Shown here: positions 54,776 to 64,000 of the stretch, piece by piece
How positions within the stretch are numbered: position 1 is the first letter of the stretch
How the letters are laid out: each line of letters starts with the position of its first letter
DNA from: JAXLWB01 sp046328715
GTDB taxonomy: Bacteria; Chloroflexota; Anaerolineae; Caldilineales; Caldilineaceae
Assembly: GCA_046328715.1 (NCBI GenBank)
Contig: JAXLWB010000013.1
Coordinates: 159,988-223,987 of the forward strand
Length of the DNA: 64,000 nucleotides
Reading direction: 5' to 3'
Notes under the pieces: generated by a model
Databases searched by the model: none
What the model saw: the letters and a program-made list of their open reading frames with translations, nothing else
Told to the model about the DNA's origin: nothing
Position numbers and translations under genes: made by a program

Positions 54776-57700
54776 TTAAAACCCCTGCAACTTGCTCAAA
54801 TCTGCCACCTTCTCTGGCAGCCGTGCAATCGACTGTACCAGTGCCAGACGTGCATTGCGCAGGGCGGCGTCCTCGGCGTTAACGAGCACTTTGTCGAAGT
54901 AGGCGTTGATTGGCTTCTGTAACCCCTTGAGCACGCTGCCGAGTTTATCCGCCGGTTCGTTGGCATCGGCCAATTTGAGGTTGGCTTCTAGATAGGCTTC
55001 GTGCAATTTCGATTCAACTTCTTCGACGTAGGCTGAGGCGTCCAGTTCAAGCACTTTTTCGACGCTGCGCGTGATGCGAGCGCAACGAGCATAAGCGGTA
55101 AAGCTCTCGCTCCACCACTCTTTCTTGATCAATTCGCTCAATTCTTCACAGGCTCGCAGCGCCTTAAAGGGATTATCGCCGCGCACGGCGAGCACTGCAG
55201 CCACGATATCGTAGGTAAAACCCACTTCGAGCAGAACGCCTTCCAATCGCTTTTCGACAAAGCTGACCGCTTCGTTGATGGCACTTTCTGCCACCTGCAC
55301 TGGCTGGAGAACGGCTGCCTTGAGCATGTTATTGCGCACACTGAAGTCAGCCTTGGCTGCCAATAGATTGTTGACGATGCCCAACGCCGCTCGCCGCAAA
55401 CCAAAGGGATCGGCGCTACCGGTCGGAATGGCACCCACAGCAAAGAGGCCGATGATGCTGTCAATCTTGTCGGCCAGGGAGAGGGCCAGACCCGGTTTGG
55501 ATTCGGGGTTGGCATCACCGGCGGAACGGGGCAGATAATGTTCGCGGAGCGCTTTGGCTACAGCTTTGGATTCTCCACTCTTCAGCGCATAAATCTCGCC
55601 CATGATGCCTTGCAGGCTGGTCATTTCGACCACCATGTTGGTCACCAAGTCCGACTTGCTTAACTCGGCGGCGCGGATCGTGTCAATCTTCTGATCGGTG
55701 GTTGCCTCCAGCGCTTCGGCAATCTGCGGGGACAGCTCTTTCAGCCGGTTGACCTTATCGAGCATCGAGCCGAGCTTTTCCTGGAAGGTGAGCGTGCCGA
55801 GACGTGGGGTGAAGCTTTCCAGACTGCGGCCGGTGTCGGCGCGGTAGAAATAGGCGGCATCGGCGTAACGAGCACGGATTACGCCTTCATTCCCTTGCAC
55901 TACGACATCGGGATAGGGCAAGGCATTGGCGTTAGCGACCGTAATAAAGTGTGGTAGAAGTTCTCCTCCCCGTGACTGTTCCCTCCCTTCTAGGGGAGGG
56001 TTAGGGAGGGGTCTAAGGACGGGGAAATAGCGTTGGTGCTTTTTCATCACACCGATCAACACGGGCATGGGAACGTCGAGGTACTTTTCTTCAAAGCTAC
56101 CGAGCAGGGCTTGTGGCGCTTCAACCAGGTCGGTCACTTCTTCAAGCAAGGCAGGCTCTTCCGAAGTGACGCCGCCAGCCTGTTTAGCCACTTGGGCGAT
56201 CTGTTCGACAATGCGTTGTTTGCGCTCCTGCCGATCCAGTACGATGCCCTGAGCTTTGACTGCCTCGAAGTAGCTATCCGCATCGGCAATTTCAAAAGTG
56301 GTAAAGCCGCCCGGAGGTAACTGGGCTGCGGCATCTGCAAAGCGCGGGCCACGACTGGTACGTCCACTCTCGACCTCCGCCCAACTGAAGGGCACGACCG
56401 CGTCCCCATAGAGTGCCACGATCCAGCGTAGCGGGCGAGGATAGCCAAGCCCGCTGCTGTTCCAGCGCATGGTCTTGCCCCAACGCAGGCTGTCGAAGAG
56501 ATCGCTACAAAGTTTGGGCAACACGACGGCAGTAGGCTGACCTTTGACGGTTTTGACGGCATAGAGATAGCCTTCACGCTTCTCCAACTTGTCTACCGTT
56601 AAGCCTTGACCGCGGGCAAAACCTTCAGCCGCTTTGGTCACCTGTCCCAACGAATCAAAGGCAGCGGTCAGGGCTGGCCCACGTTTTTCCACCACTTCAT
56701 CCGCCTGCATCGGGGACAATCCTTTGACATGCGCTACCAAGCGTCGTGGCGTACCACTGACGTAGATTGAGTCAAAGCTGATCTTGTTGCTGGTCAGCAA
56801 CCCCTTCAATTTCTCCTCAACCTGGGCGATCCCTGCCACCACATCATCGGGAGGTAACTCTTCGGAACCGATTTCTAGTAGAAAGGATTGCGGATTGCGG
56901 ATTGTGGATTGTGGATTAGCAGATTGTGCAAAGTGTGCTCTCTTGTCTTCCTGTCTCCCTGTCTCCCTGTCTGCTTCTTTCAGCCACGGGAACTCCTCGC
57001 GCTCGCGCTGTTTAACATACAACTCGGAGACTTGGCGGGCCTGGGCGCGCATGGCACCGAAAAATTTGGCGCGTTCGGTGACGCCGATGGCACCGCGCGA
57101 ATCGAGCAGGTTAAAGGTGTGACTTTGTTTGAGTACAAAGTCGTGGGCGGGAATGACCAATCCGCGCTTGATGCAGGCTTCGGCTTCGAGTCGGTAGATT
57201 TCGTAGAGTTGTTTGAGCCGCTGAACATCAGCCAGTTCGAACTCGTAGACGCAGTTTTCGATTTCGGGCGACTTGTAAATTTCGTCGTAGCGATGGACGC
57301 CATCTACGTCGATGTCCCATACCTGGGTCTTGCCTTGCAGCGCCATCACGATGCGGTCAAGACCATAAGTGATCTCGACGCTCACAGGATCAAGCGTCAA
57401 GCTGCCCGATTGCTGGAAGTAGGTGAATTGGGTGATCTCCTGCCCATCTAGCCAAACCTCCCAGCCCAAGCCCCAGGCACCCAGCGCGGGCGATTCCCAG
57501 TTATCCTCGACGAACCGAATGTCGTGTTTGGTGCGATCCAGCCCAAAAGCTTCGAGGCTGGCCAAGTAGAGTTCCTGTGGATTGCCCGGATCGGGTTTGA
57601 GGATGACCTGGTATTGATGGTGCATCTGCATGCGGTTGGGATTTTCGGCAAAGCGGCCATCATCGGGGCGGAAGCTCGGCTCAACATAGGCCACATTCCA

Positions 57701-57856
57701 CGGTTCGGGACCGAGTACACGCAGCACTGTACCAGGGTTCATCGTCCCAGCACCGACTTTTTCACTATAAGGTTGCCAAATTAGACAGCCATGCGCTGCC
57801 CAAAAGTTGTGCAGCCGCATGATCACTTCTTGCATAGAAGGTGGTTTTTGAGACAT
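54776..57856 (-). CDS. glyQS: Glycyl-tRNA synthetase, alpha and beta subunits fused
   Basis: 1026 residues. It charges tRNA-Gly with glycine. Residues 1-~300 are the alpha (GlyQ) catalytic part (MQEVIMRLHNFWAAHGCLIWQPY, MNPGTVLRVLGPEPW, FRPDDGRFAENPNRMQMHHQYQVILKPDP). Residues ~325-1026 are the beta (GlyS) part (FLLEIGSEELPPDDV, WGKTMRWNSSGLGYPRPLRWIVAL, then the C-terminal anticodon-binding DALR-like helices). In most bacteria these are separate genes; fused forms are known in some lineages such as Chlamydia. The linker (about residues 300-325) is encoded entirely by short tandem repeats, and a palindromic repeat is translated at about residues 615-635. It starts 36 nt after the M50 protease gene stop, so the two are probably cotranscribed. 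Confidence 0.96.
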   Translation of the reverse strand: MSQKPPSMQEVIMRLHNFWAAHGCLIWQPYSEKVGAGTMNPGTVLRVLGPEPWNVAYVEPSFRPDDGRFAENPNRMQMHHQYQVILKPDPGNPQELYLASLEAFGLDRTKHDIRFVEDNWESPALGAWGLGWEVWLDGQEITQFTYFQQSGSLTLDPVSVEITYGLDRIVMALQGKTQVWDIDVDGVHRYDEIYKSPEIENCVYEFELADVQRLKQLYEIYRLEAEACIKRGLVIPAHDFVLKQSHTFNLLDSRGAIGVTERAKFFGAMRAQARQVSELYVKQREREEFPWLKEADRETGRQEDKRAHFAQSANPQSTIRNPQSFLLEIGSEELPPDDVVAGIAQVEEKLKGLLTSNKISFDSIYVSGTPRRLVAHVKGLSPMQADEVVEKRGPALTAAFDSLGQVTKAAEGFARGQGLTVDKLEKREGYLYAVKTVKGQPTAVVLPKLCSDLFDSLRWGKTMRWNSSGLGYPRPLRWIVALYGDAVVPFSWAEVESGRTSRGPRFADAAAQLPPGGFTTFEIADADSYFEAVKAQGIVLDRQERKQRIVEQIAQVAKQAGGVTSEEPALLEEVTDLVEAPQALLGSFEEKYLDVPMPVLIGVMKKHQRYFPVLRPLPNPPLEGREQSRGGELLPHFITVANANALPYPDVVVQGNEGVIRARYADAAYFYRADTGRSLESFTPRLGTLTFQEKLGSMLDKVNRLKELSPQIAEALEATTDQKIDTIRAAELSKSDLVTNMVVEMTSLQGIMGEIYALKSGESKAVAKALREHYLPRSAGDANPESKPGLALSLADKIDSIIGLFAVGAIPTGSADPFGLRRAALGIVNNLLAAKADFSVRNNMLKAAVLQPVQVAESAINEAVSFVEKRLEGVLLEVGFTYDIVAAVLAVRGDNPFKALRACEELSELIKKEWWSESFTAYARCARITRSVEKVLELDASAYVEEVESKLHEAYLEANLKLADANEPADKLGSVLKGLQKPINAYFDKVLVNAEDAALRNARLALVQSIARLPEKVADLSKLQGF
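55964..56014. repeat. Palindromic repeat translated inside glyQS
   Basis: CCGTGACTGTTCCCTCCC followed by GGGGAGGGTTAGGGAGGGG, matching the right arm of the intergenic element at 705-805. On the coding strand it gives PLPNPPLEGREQSRGGE, a proline/glycine string foreign to the surrounding GlyS sequence. Confidence 0.8.
56885..56985. repeat. Heptamer and octamer tandem repeats encoding the GlyQ-GlyS linker
   Basis: GGATTGC, GGATTGC, GGATTGT, GGATTGT, GGATTAG run head to tail at 56885-56919. A second array of CTGTCTCC-type octamers lies at about 56950-56975. Both are in frame; on the coding strand they give ETGRQEDK and TIRNPQS strings. Confidence 0.85.
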
Positions 57857-57892
57857 AAGGTGTTCTTTCTCAGGAATCCAGTAGCGTAAAAT

Positions 57893-59143
57893 CTACATCC
57901 CGACAATGCGCACTGGCACAGGGACAAAGGTCAAAATAAAAATTGCAATCACAAGATAGCCGATCCAGCGCCGGGTTGGGTCTAGCCTGGTCACATCGTC
58001 CAATGCTGGCGGGTGATAAGGCCCCACGACAAAAAAGATCAGTGCCAGCCAAATAAACCAACCCTCATAGCCGACAGACGCCAACCAGGGAAAAATTCGT
58101 TGTATTGGCCCCAAACTAGCGAGACCAAGCAGGGCTAGTACAACAGCTACAATCTGGTTGAGGCGCTTTGCTCCTTCGCCAAAGAGGGCAAAGACCGTGT
58201 GTCCTCCATCCAACTGACCGACCGGCAGTAAGTTTAGCGCAGTCACCAACAAGCCAAACCAAGCCGCCGCTGTGACCGAATTGATAAAAACATCCTCGCC
58301 TGTGACGGCATTGGGCAGGAATTTCCCAAACATGATGTACTTGGCTGCGATATAAAGCAAGCTGTTGCCTTCCACATAGTAAGCTCCACCGGCAGGTGGA
58401 GTTTTGACAACACTCGTGCTCAAGCCAATTAACAACAGCGGGATGGCGATGACCACCCCTGCCAAAGGCCCCGCCACACCGACATCAAACAGTTTGCGGC
58501 GGTCGGGCACTAATGCTTTGAGCCGAATGAAGGCACCCATCGTGCCCGGACTAAAGCCACCAGGAATCGGTAGCGGGATAAAAAAGGGCAGCGAAACAGC
58601 GAGTTTGTGATAACGTGCAGCAAAGTAGTGACCAAATTCATGGGCGAGTAGAATACCCATCAGTGAGACGGCAAAGGGCCAGCCGTGAATAAAAACCTGC
58701 GGTAGAAAAAGATCGCCGATCGAGCGCAGGTTGGCAGTAAAGTCGTCTCGATAGGTTACACCGACAATTAAGGTGCTAAGCACAGTTAATACAAACAACA
58801 GCGCATTGAGCCACGGCTTGCCCGGTGGTGGTGTCACACTGCCAATCATCACGCGCAAAATCACAGCCTCGGCATCCCCTTCCGGGTCGTGGCGCAACAT
58901 GGGCGTGCAATTGCGTCGCTTCAGTGCCTCTAACCAGCGTGGGAAAACGACATCACTGGGCTGCAACAGATGTCCACGGACAATCACAGCCCCTTCTCGC
59001 CGTTGATCACGTCCGATCTGCACCGAATCGATGCGCATGTCGCCAACAACGAGGGTTCGTACCTCGTCAGCCAGCAACTGGGCAGCATTCGGATCGATTT
59101 CACCGAAGGGGAATAGTTGTCTTTCTTTGGTTGGTTCGCTCAC
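57893..59143 (-). CDS. Site-2-protease-family (M50) membrane metalloprotease
   Basis: 416 residues with about six to seven membrane segments. The zinc motif HEFGH (H168, E169, H172) lies in a transmembrane helix. The second motif NLLPVGQLDGGH, with the aspartate ligand, lies near residue 310. The ~105-residue N-terminal cytoplasmic domain and the PLPIPGGFSPGTMGAFIRLK loop match the SREBP-protease-like family common in Chloroflexota and cyanobacteria (EGY1-like). Such enzymes cut membrane-bound substrates, often anti-sigma factors. Neither an anti-sigma factor nor a sigma factor is nearby. The start is GTG at 59143. glyQS follows 36 nt downstream. Confidence 0.92.
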   Translation of the reverse strand: MSEPTKERQLFPFGEIDPNAAQLLADEVRTLVVGDMRIDSVQIGRDQRREGAVIVRGHLLQPSDVVFPRWLEALKRRNCTPMLRHDPEGDAEAVILRVMIGSVTPPPGKPWLNALLFVLTVLSTLIVGVTYRDDFTANLRSIGDLFLPQVFIHGWPFAVSLMGILLAHEFGHYFAARYHKLAVSLPFFIPLPIPGGFSPGTMGAFIRLKALVPDRRKLFDVGVAGPLAGVVIAIPLLLIGLSTSVVKTPPAGGAYYVEGNSLLYIAAKYIMFGKFLPNAVTGEDVFINSVTAAAWFGLLVTALNLLPVGQLDGGHTVFALFGEGAKRLNQIVAVVLALLGLASLGPIQRIFPWLASVGYEGWFIWLALIFFVVGPYHPPALDDVTRLDPTRRWIGYLVIAIFILTFVPVPVRIVGM

Positions 59144-59161
59144 AAGTTTCTCTTATAGCGG

Positions 59162-59214
59162 AGATTAGAGATTGGAGATTCACGGTCAATCTTCAATCTT
59201 CAATCTCTAATCTC
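59162..59214. repeat. Stuttering repeat of GAGATTxGAGATT / AATCTTCAATCTTCAATCTC
   Basis: Short direct repeats on the left are answered by inverted copies on the right, so the region can fold. It fills much of the divergent gap between the M50 protease and the methyltransferase/MTHFR genes. No riboswitch fold is seen. Confidence 0.55.
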
Positions 59215-59299
59215 ATAACTCTTCTACGTTTCAAAGTCTCTATTATGCTATACTTGGCAGAGATAGTGAAACTTTTGGATAATTTGCGATGGAAGAATA

Positions 59300-61207
<1,908 letters not shown>

Positions 61208-61260
61208 GGTTAGGGGATCAATTAGCCTTTTTGATAAGGTTGTTTTGGCAGAGAACAGGG

Positions 61261-61388
61261 CAATCACGAACTTGGAAAATGCCGGGTTAAAACCCGCTGC
61301 TAACAACAAAAAGTCGCACCCAGTGGGTACCCGACTTCTCGGTGTTAGTTGCTGGATTTATTCGGTGCTAATACGAAGTTCGCGATTG
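61261..61388. repeat. ~130-bp imperfect cruciform element, copy 2
   Basis: Outer arms CAATCACGAACTTG (61261-61274) and GAAGTTCGCGATTG (61375-61388). Inner palindromes are CGGGTTAAAACCCG (61283-61296) and an AAGTCG / CGACTT stem. The segment TTAAAAcCcGCTGCTaACA parallels TTAAAAtCgGCTGCTgACA of copy 1 at 16972-17105, with paired changes that keep the stems. Confidence 0.65.
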
Positions 61389-61405
61389 CACTAGCAGAGA
61401 AGGTT

Positions 61406-61440
61406 ACCTGTAGCACAAGATAGTTTCTTGTGCTACAGGT
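61406..61440. terminator. Bidirectional hairpin between convergent genes
   Basis: ACCTGTAGCACAAGA (61406-61420) and TCTTGTGCTACAGGT (61426-61440) are perfect 15-bp arms with a 5-nt loop, 14 bases before the minus-strand stop at 61455. Confidence 0.75.
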
Positions 61441-61454
61441 GAAATGAGAGGCAA

Positions 61455-63140
61455 CTACTGGCTAATCATCGGTAAATAGACATTCTGCTGCGGCACCGCT
61501 GCCCCACCAAAGCAACTGGAATAGAGCGAATGGTAGTCAGAACTGTTTGGAAACTTGAATCCATAGACTACGCACGTTTGGCCATTGTAACTGACGGGCT
61601 GCGTCGCTGGTTCAACCAGAGGCGGGTCCATATCCGAGTAATCAACATTGAGAACAGTGGGTGTGCCTCCGGCAAGTGAGGCATAGTAAAGCTGTTTTTT
61701 AGAACCACCTTTGCTGCCAAAGTAGATGGCACCAGTGTGATCAGGGGTGAGTGTCCAATAAAAACTGCTGAAGAAGCCAGCGATCTGCACTTCATCTAAT
61801 GTGATCGATTGCCCAGTAGCAACATCAATCGAGTAAAGTCGGGCGGGATCAGTTGCGAAGGAGTTATAGGTTGCATAGACGATGTGTTGTCCGTCCTTGG
61901 TCAGTTGTATCCCTGATGTGGGTGTGAGCGGGCCGGCGATTTTCACATTTGTGCCACCAGCAACAGGAACGCGATAGATAGACATTCCAGACGCATTACT
62001 GACTGAAAAGAAAATCTGTTGTTCATTGTTTGAATATGGCATCACAAAGTTGAAAGCCGTGTTTACTCCCTCTGTATCGACAGATGAACTGATTTTGAGA
62101 GAATTGCCACCACCAATCGACTTGGTGTAGAGAGTAAAGTCGGCATTGCCGCTCGTAAGATCTCCAGAACTGATTGCGTACAGTACGAGACTACCATCAG
62201 CCGCACTCCATGTTATGCTTGCTGAACCTACGACATCATTGATCCGGATCGATTCTCCCCCTTCAATGGGTGTGCTATAAATTTCTCTACCTGAACTCCT
62301 ATCAACAAAGTAAATCACTCGCGCACTGGATACGGAAAAATAGCCAGAAACCACTGATTCTCCGTTGCTCAGCGAAATACTCAGCTTTGTCACTGCGCCT
62401 CCTGCAATGGGCACGCTGTATAGTTCGGTGATACTGGCGTTCTCCTGGGTTGCTGCATAGACCACTCTTTGTGCATTGGGGCCTAATCGAAAACCGGAAA
62501 TTGTGCCACCTTCCACCAATGCGGGGGTCAATAAGACAGATGCCCCGCCACCAATCGGAACAGAGTACAGTGCATACTCAAGATTGGTGTCCTTTTTCTG
62601 AAGAGAGTAGACGACATGTTGACTGTCACGCGAAATCGGGTTGAAATTGGCTAAAAAGATAATCCGACTATCGGCTGGGGCGTCTGGCGTCAAACGAACT
62701 GGCGTTCCGCCAATGGTCGGCGTACTATCAATCGCAAACGTATCTGTTGCATTCTGATGCACATCAAAGACCACGTAATTCCCATCCGGGCTGAATATGA
62801 AACTGTAGACATCTTGCCCTTCGGCTAACGCTCCATTGAGTTTGACCGCTGCACCACCCGTGATTGGCACACTGTACAACTCGACTACCCCAAAGGTATC
62901 TTGGTCTGCCATGTAGACAACATGACTCCCATCAGGAGAAATCTGATGGGTGCCGATGCCGCCTGCCACCGTATCAGGCGTAAGTTTGATATGGGTGGGT
63001 GTCATGGTTTGAGCCAAAAGAAGCAGAGCAGACGAAAAGGTGAGTAGCAAGCTTAAGAAGACAATTGTAACAATTCTGGGTAGTGGCGAGAAAACTTGTC
63101 CCTGTGCGCTTGAAAAGTGTGCAAAATGAGCAGATAACAT
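61455..63140 (-). CDS. Exported TolB-like beta-propeller protein, copy 1
   Basis: 561 residues. A long N-terminal region leads into a signal helix (IVTIVFLSLLLTFSSALLLLAQ). The rest is a run of ~45-residue WD40/PD40-type blades with the recurring core ISPDGSHVVYMADQDT...ELYSVPITGGAAVKL. About ten such units are visible. TolB/DUF5050-like propellers of this kind bind or scaffold; no catalytic residues can be named. The end has a CVVYGF...LYSSCFGG pair of cysteines, then QQNVYLPMISQ, the tail shared with other exported proteins here. The next gene upstream is a paralogue with the same blade pattern and the same end. Confidence 0.88.
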   Translation of the reverse strand: MLSAHFAHFSSAQGQVFSPLPRIVTIVFLSLLLTFSSALLLLAQTMTPTHIKLTPDTVAGGIGTHQISPDGSHVVYMADQDTFGVVELYSVPITGGAAVKLNGALAEGQDVYSFIFSPDGNYVVFDVHQNATDTFAIDSTPTIGGTPVRLTPDAPADSRIIFLANFNPISRDSQHVVYSLQKKDTNLEYALYSVPIGGGASVLLTPALVEGGTISGFRLGPNAQRVVYAATQENASITELYSVPIAGGAVTKLSISLSNGESVVSGYFSVSSARVIYFVDRSSGREIYSTPIEGGESIRINDVVGSASITWSAADGSLVLYAISSGDLTSGNADFTLYTKSIGGGNSLKISSSVDTEGVNTAFNFVMPYSNNEQQIFFSVSNASGMSIYRVPVAGGTNVKIAGPLTPTSGIQLTKDGQHIVYATYNSFATDPARLYSIDVATGQSITLDEVQIAGFFSSFYWTLTPDHTGAIYFGSKGGSKKQLYYASLAGGTPTVLNVDYSDMDPPLVEPATQPVSYNGQTCVVYGFKFPNSSDYHSLYSSCFGGAAVPQQNVYLPMISQ

Positions 63141-63176
63141 AGGGTCCTCTCTTGCGTAAGTTCTGAACTATTCTTT

Positions 63177-63241
63177 GTGCTCCTTCCGCTCGTGTTTAGT
63201 ACGTTGGAGACACAAAGACTAAACACGGACAGAAGGAACAC
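63177..63241. repeat. Imperfect inverted repeat between the tandem TolB-like genes
   Basis: GTGCTCCTTCCGCTCGTGTTTAGT-type left arm (63177-63200) and its near complement (63218-63241), 17-nt loop. It probably ends the upstream transcript, or stabilises it, before the second gene. Confidence 0.6.
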
Positions 63242-63249
63242 GGAGTATA

Positions 63250-64000
63250 TCACTTGGTTAGCAACGGCAAGTAGGCTTTTTGTGGTAAGTCAAGTGGCAC
63301 CGCTGGCACACAACTAGCGTAAATGCTGCGCTGGTGCCGATTGTCGGGTAACAGGATTGTCGGTGCATAGACTTGACAGGATTGACCACTAAAACTGACA
63401 GCCCTGAAATCATCAAACGGATCGATGTACTCTCCCTGATTCAATCCAACATTGAAGAGCGTAAAGTCACCGCCTGCGGCGGGTATGATGTACAGTTGCA
63501 GGGTGCTTTGGTCATTAAAAATGATATAGGCATCGTCGGGTGTGTAGCTGATGCCCATGATAGTGCCGTTGAAGGTGCCAATGATCTCTGTGCTACCCTG
63601 TGCGACGTTTACTCGATTGAGAGTGTCAGAGCCGCTAATAAAAACCAGTGTATCCGACCAGTTGGCATAGAGCATTTGCATGTAAGAATTTGCTGACCCT
63701 ATCGGACCTGCAAGTAACCGCGGAGTGCCGCCACTTACCGGAACTGCATAGAGATAATTGGTGTGTTGCGCACTGATTGAGAAGACAATTTGCTGACCGT
63801 CCTTTGTGAAATAGACCCCACCTAGACTACTGGAAGTGCCTTCCGTTTGTTCAGTTGAACTGAGCTTGGTTGAACTCCCGCCAGATGGTGTAGTCGCGTA
63901 AAGTTTGTAATTGTCCACCCCCATTGAAGACGTCTGTGTTGCATAGATGAGGCCATTGCCATCTGGACTCAACCAAATAGTTGACAATGCATTTTCGGAT
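63250..64000 (-). CDS. Exported TolB-like beta-propeller protein, copy 2 (C-terminal part)
   Basis: The frame is open to the window edge, so the start lies beyond 64000; about 249 residues are visible. Blades follow the same pattern as the downstream paralogue (WLSPDGNGLIYATQTSS...YKLYATTPSGGSSTKL; VYFTKDGQQIVFSI...YLYAVPVSGGTPRLL). Before the end is the paired-cysteine region FSGQSCQVYAP...RSIYASCVP, and then PQKAYLPLLTK. Tandem duplication of a propeller gene is likely. Confidence 0.85.
   Translation of the reverse strand, partial: SENALSTIWLSPDGNGLIYATQTSSMGVDNYKLYATTPSGGSSTKLSSTEQTEGTSSSLGGVYFTKDGQQIVFSISAQHTNYLYAVPVSGGTPRLLAGPIGSANSYMQMLYANWSDTLVFISGSDTLNRVNVAQGSTEIIGTFNGTIMGISYTPDDAYIIFNDQSTLQLYIIPAAGGDFTLFNVGLNQGEYIDPFDDFRAVSFSGQSCQVYAPTILLPDNRHQRSIYASCVPAVPLDLPQKAYLPLLTK

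Noticed and set aside
57857..57892. Possible T-box leader before glyQS
   Set aside because: Only 36 nt separate it from the upstream gene, too short for a T-box, and no specifier or antiterminator pattern is seen.
59144..59299. Possible SAM, cobalamin or folate riboswitch before the methyltransferase/MTHFR gene
   Set aside because: The gap is short and filled mainly with stuttering repeats; no conserved riboswitch core was recognised.

Overview
The window looks like a chromosomal segment of a Chloroflexota bacterium, probably of the Anaerolineae/Caldilinea type. This is inferred from gene content, not from a marker gene. The clues are exported proteins ending in a short [FY]LP[LMV]-type tail, Thr-Pro-rich linkers, a fused glycyl-tRNA synthetase, BTAD/AAA regulators, sugar ABC importers, moderate GC and many small palindromic or 'stuttering' intergenic repeats. 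No rRNA, tRNA, CRISPR array, transposase or phage gene was recognised.

Layout. (1) 1-6.2 kb, all on the minus strand: a probable sulfur-compound redox locus. It holds a PRC-barrel-like protein, a TlpA-type thioredoxin, a poly-[4Fe-4S] protein, an ArsR regulator behind an AT-rich palindrome, a three-haem cytochrome c, two YeeE/YedE-type membrane proteins and the start of a Tat-exported molybdopterin oxidoreductase. (2) 6.4-9.7 kb: a Crp/Fnr regulator divergent from katG. (3) 9.8-14.1 kb: a four-gene minus-strand operon (RidA-like protein, double SDR fusion, SelA/DgaE-like PLP enzyme, unknown 173-aa protein) that looks catabolic. (4) 14.3-14.9 kb: decayed remnants. (5) 15.1-20.9 kb: a CapA-like lipoprotein, an ABC-2 exporter (ATPase plus two permeases) and a nucleotidyltransferase-fold protein. 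(6) 21.1-26.5 kb: a sugar ABC importer operon ending in an ADP-ribosylglycohydrolase-fold enzyme. (7) 26.6-38.7 kb: large exported proteins (tandem-95/thrombospondin-3; P-domain; CAP-dockerin-cohesin) around a CHAT-protease gene. (8) 38.9-46.6 kb: a PhyH oxygenase, a NagB-like deaminase, a BTAD/AAA regulator flanked by inverted repeats, an SMP-30-like lipoprotein and a Gfo/Idh/MocA oxidoreductase behind LacI-type operators. (9) 46.7-53.6 kb: two long repeat-rich genes broken by many single-base frameshifts, with an intact SnoaL-like gene between them. (10) 53.7-61.2 kb: a methyltransferase, glyQS, an M50 protease and a homocysteine methyltransferase/MTHFR fusion. (11) 61.4-64 kb: two tandem TolB-like propeller proteins, the second cut by the window end.

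The most interesting signals are as follows. First, an almost identical C-terminal octapeptide-like tail occurs on all six non-lipoprotein exported proteins whose C-terminus is visible, and on no lipoprotein here; this suggests an undescribed sorting or anchoring signal. Second, a heptamer repeat (GGATTGY) makes up an inter-domain linker in two unrelated enzymes. Third, a palindromic element is translated inside GlyQS. Fourth, an 84-bp inverted repeat pair brackets the BTAD/AAA regulator. Fifth, a cruciform element occurs twice with compensatory changes. Every start codon, domain and function below was read by eye; no database search was run.
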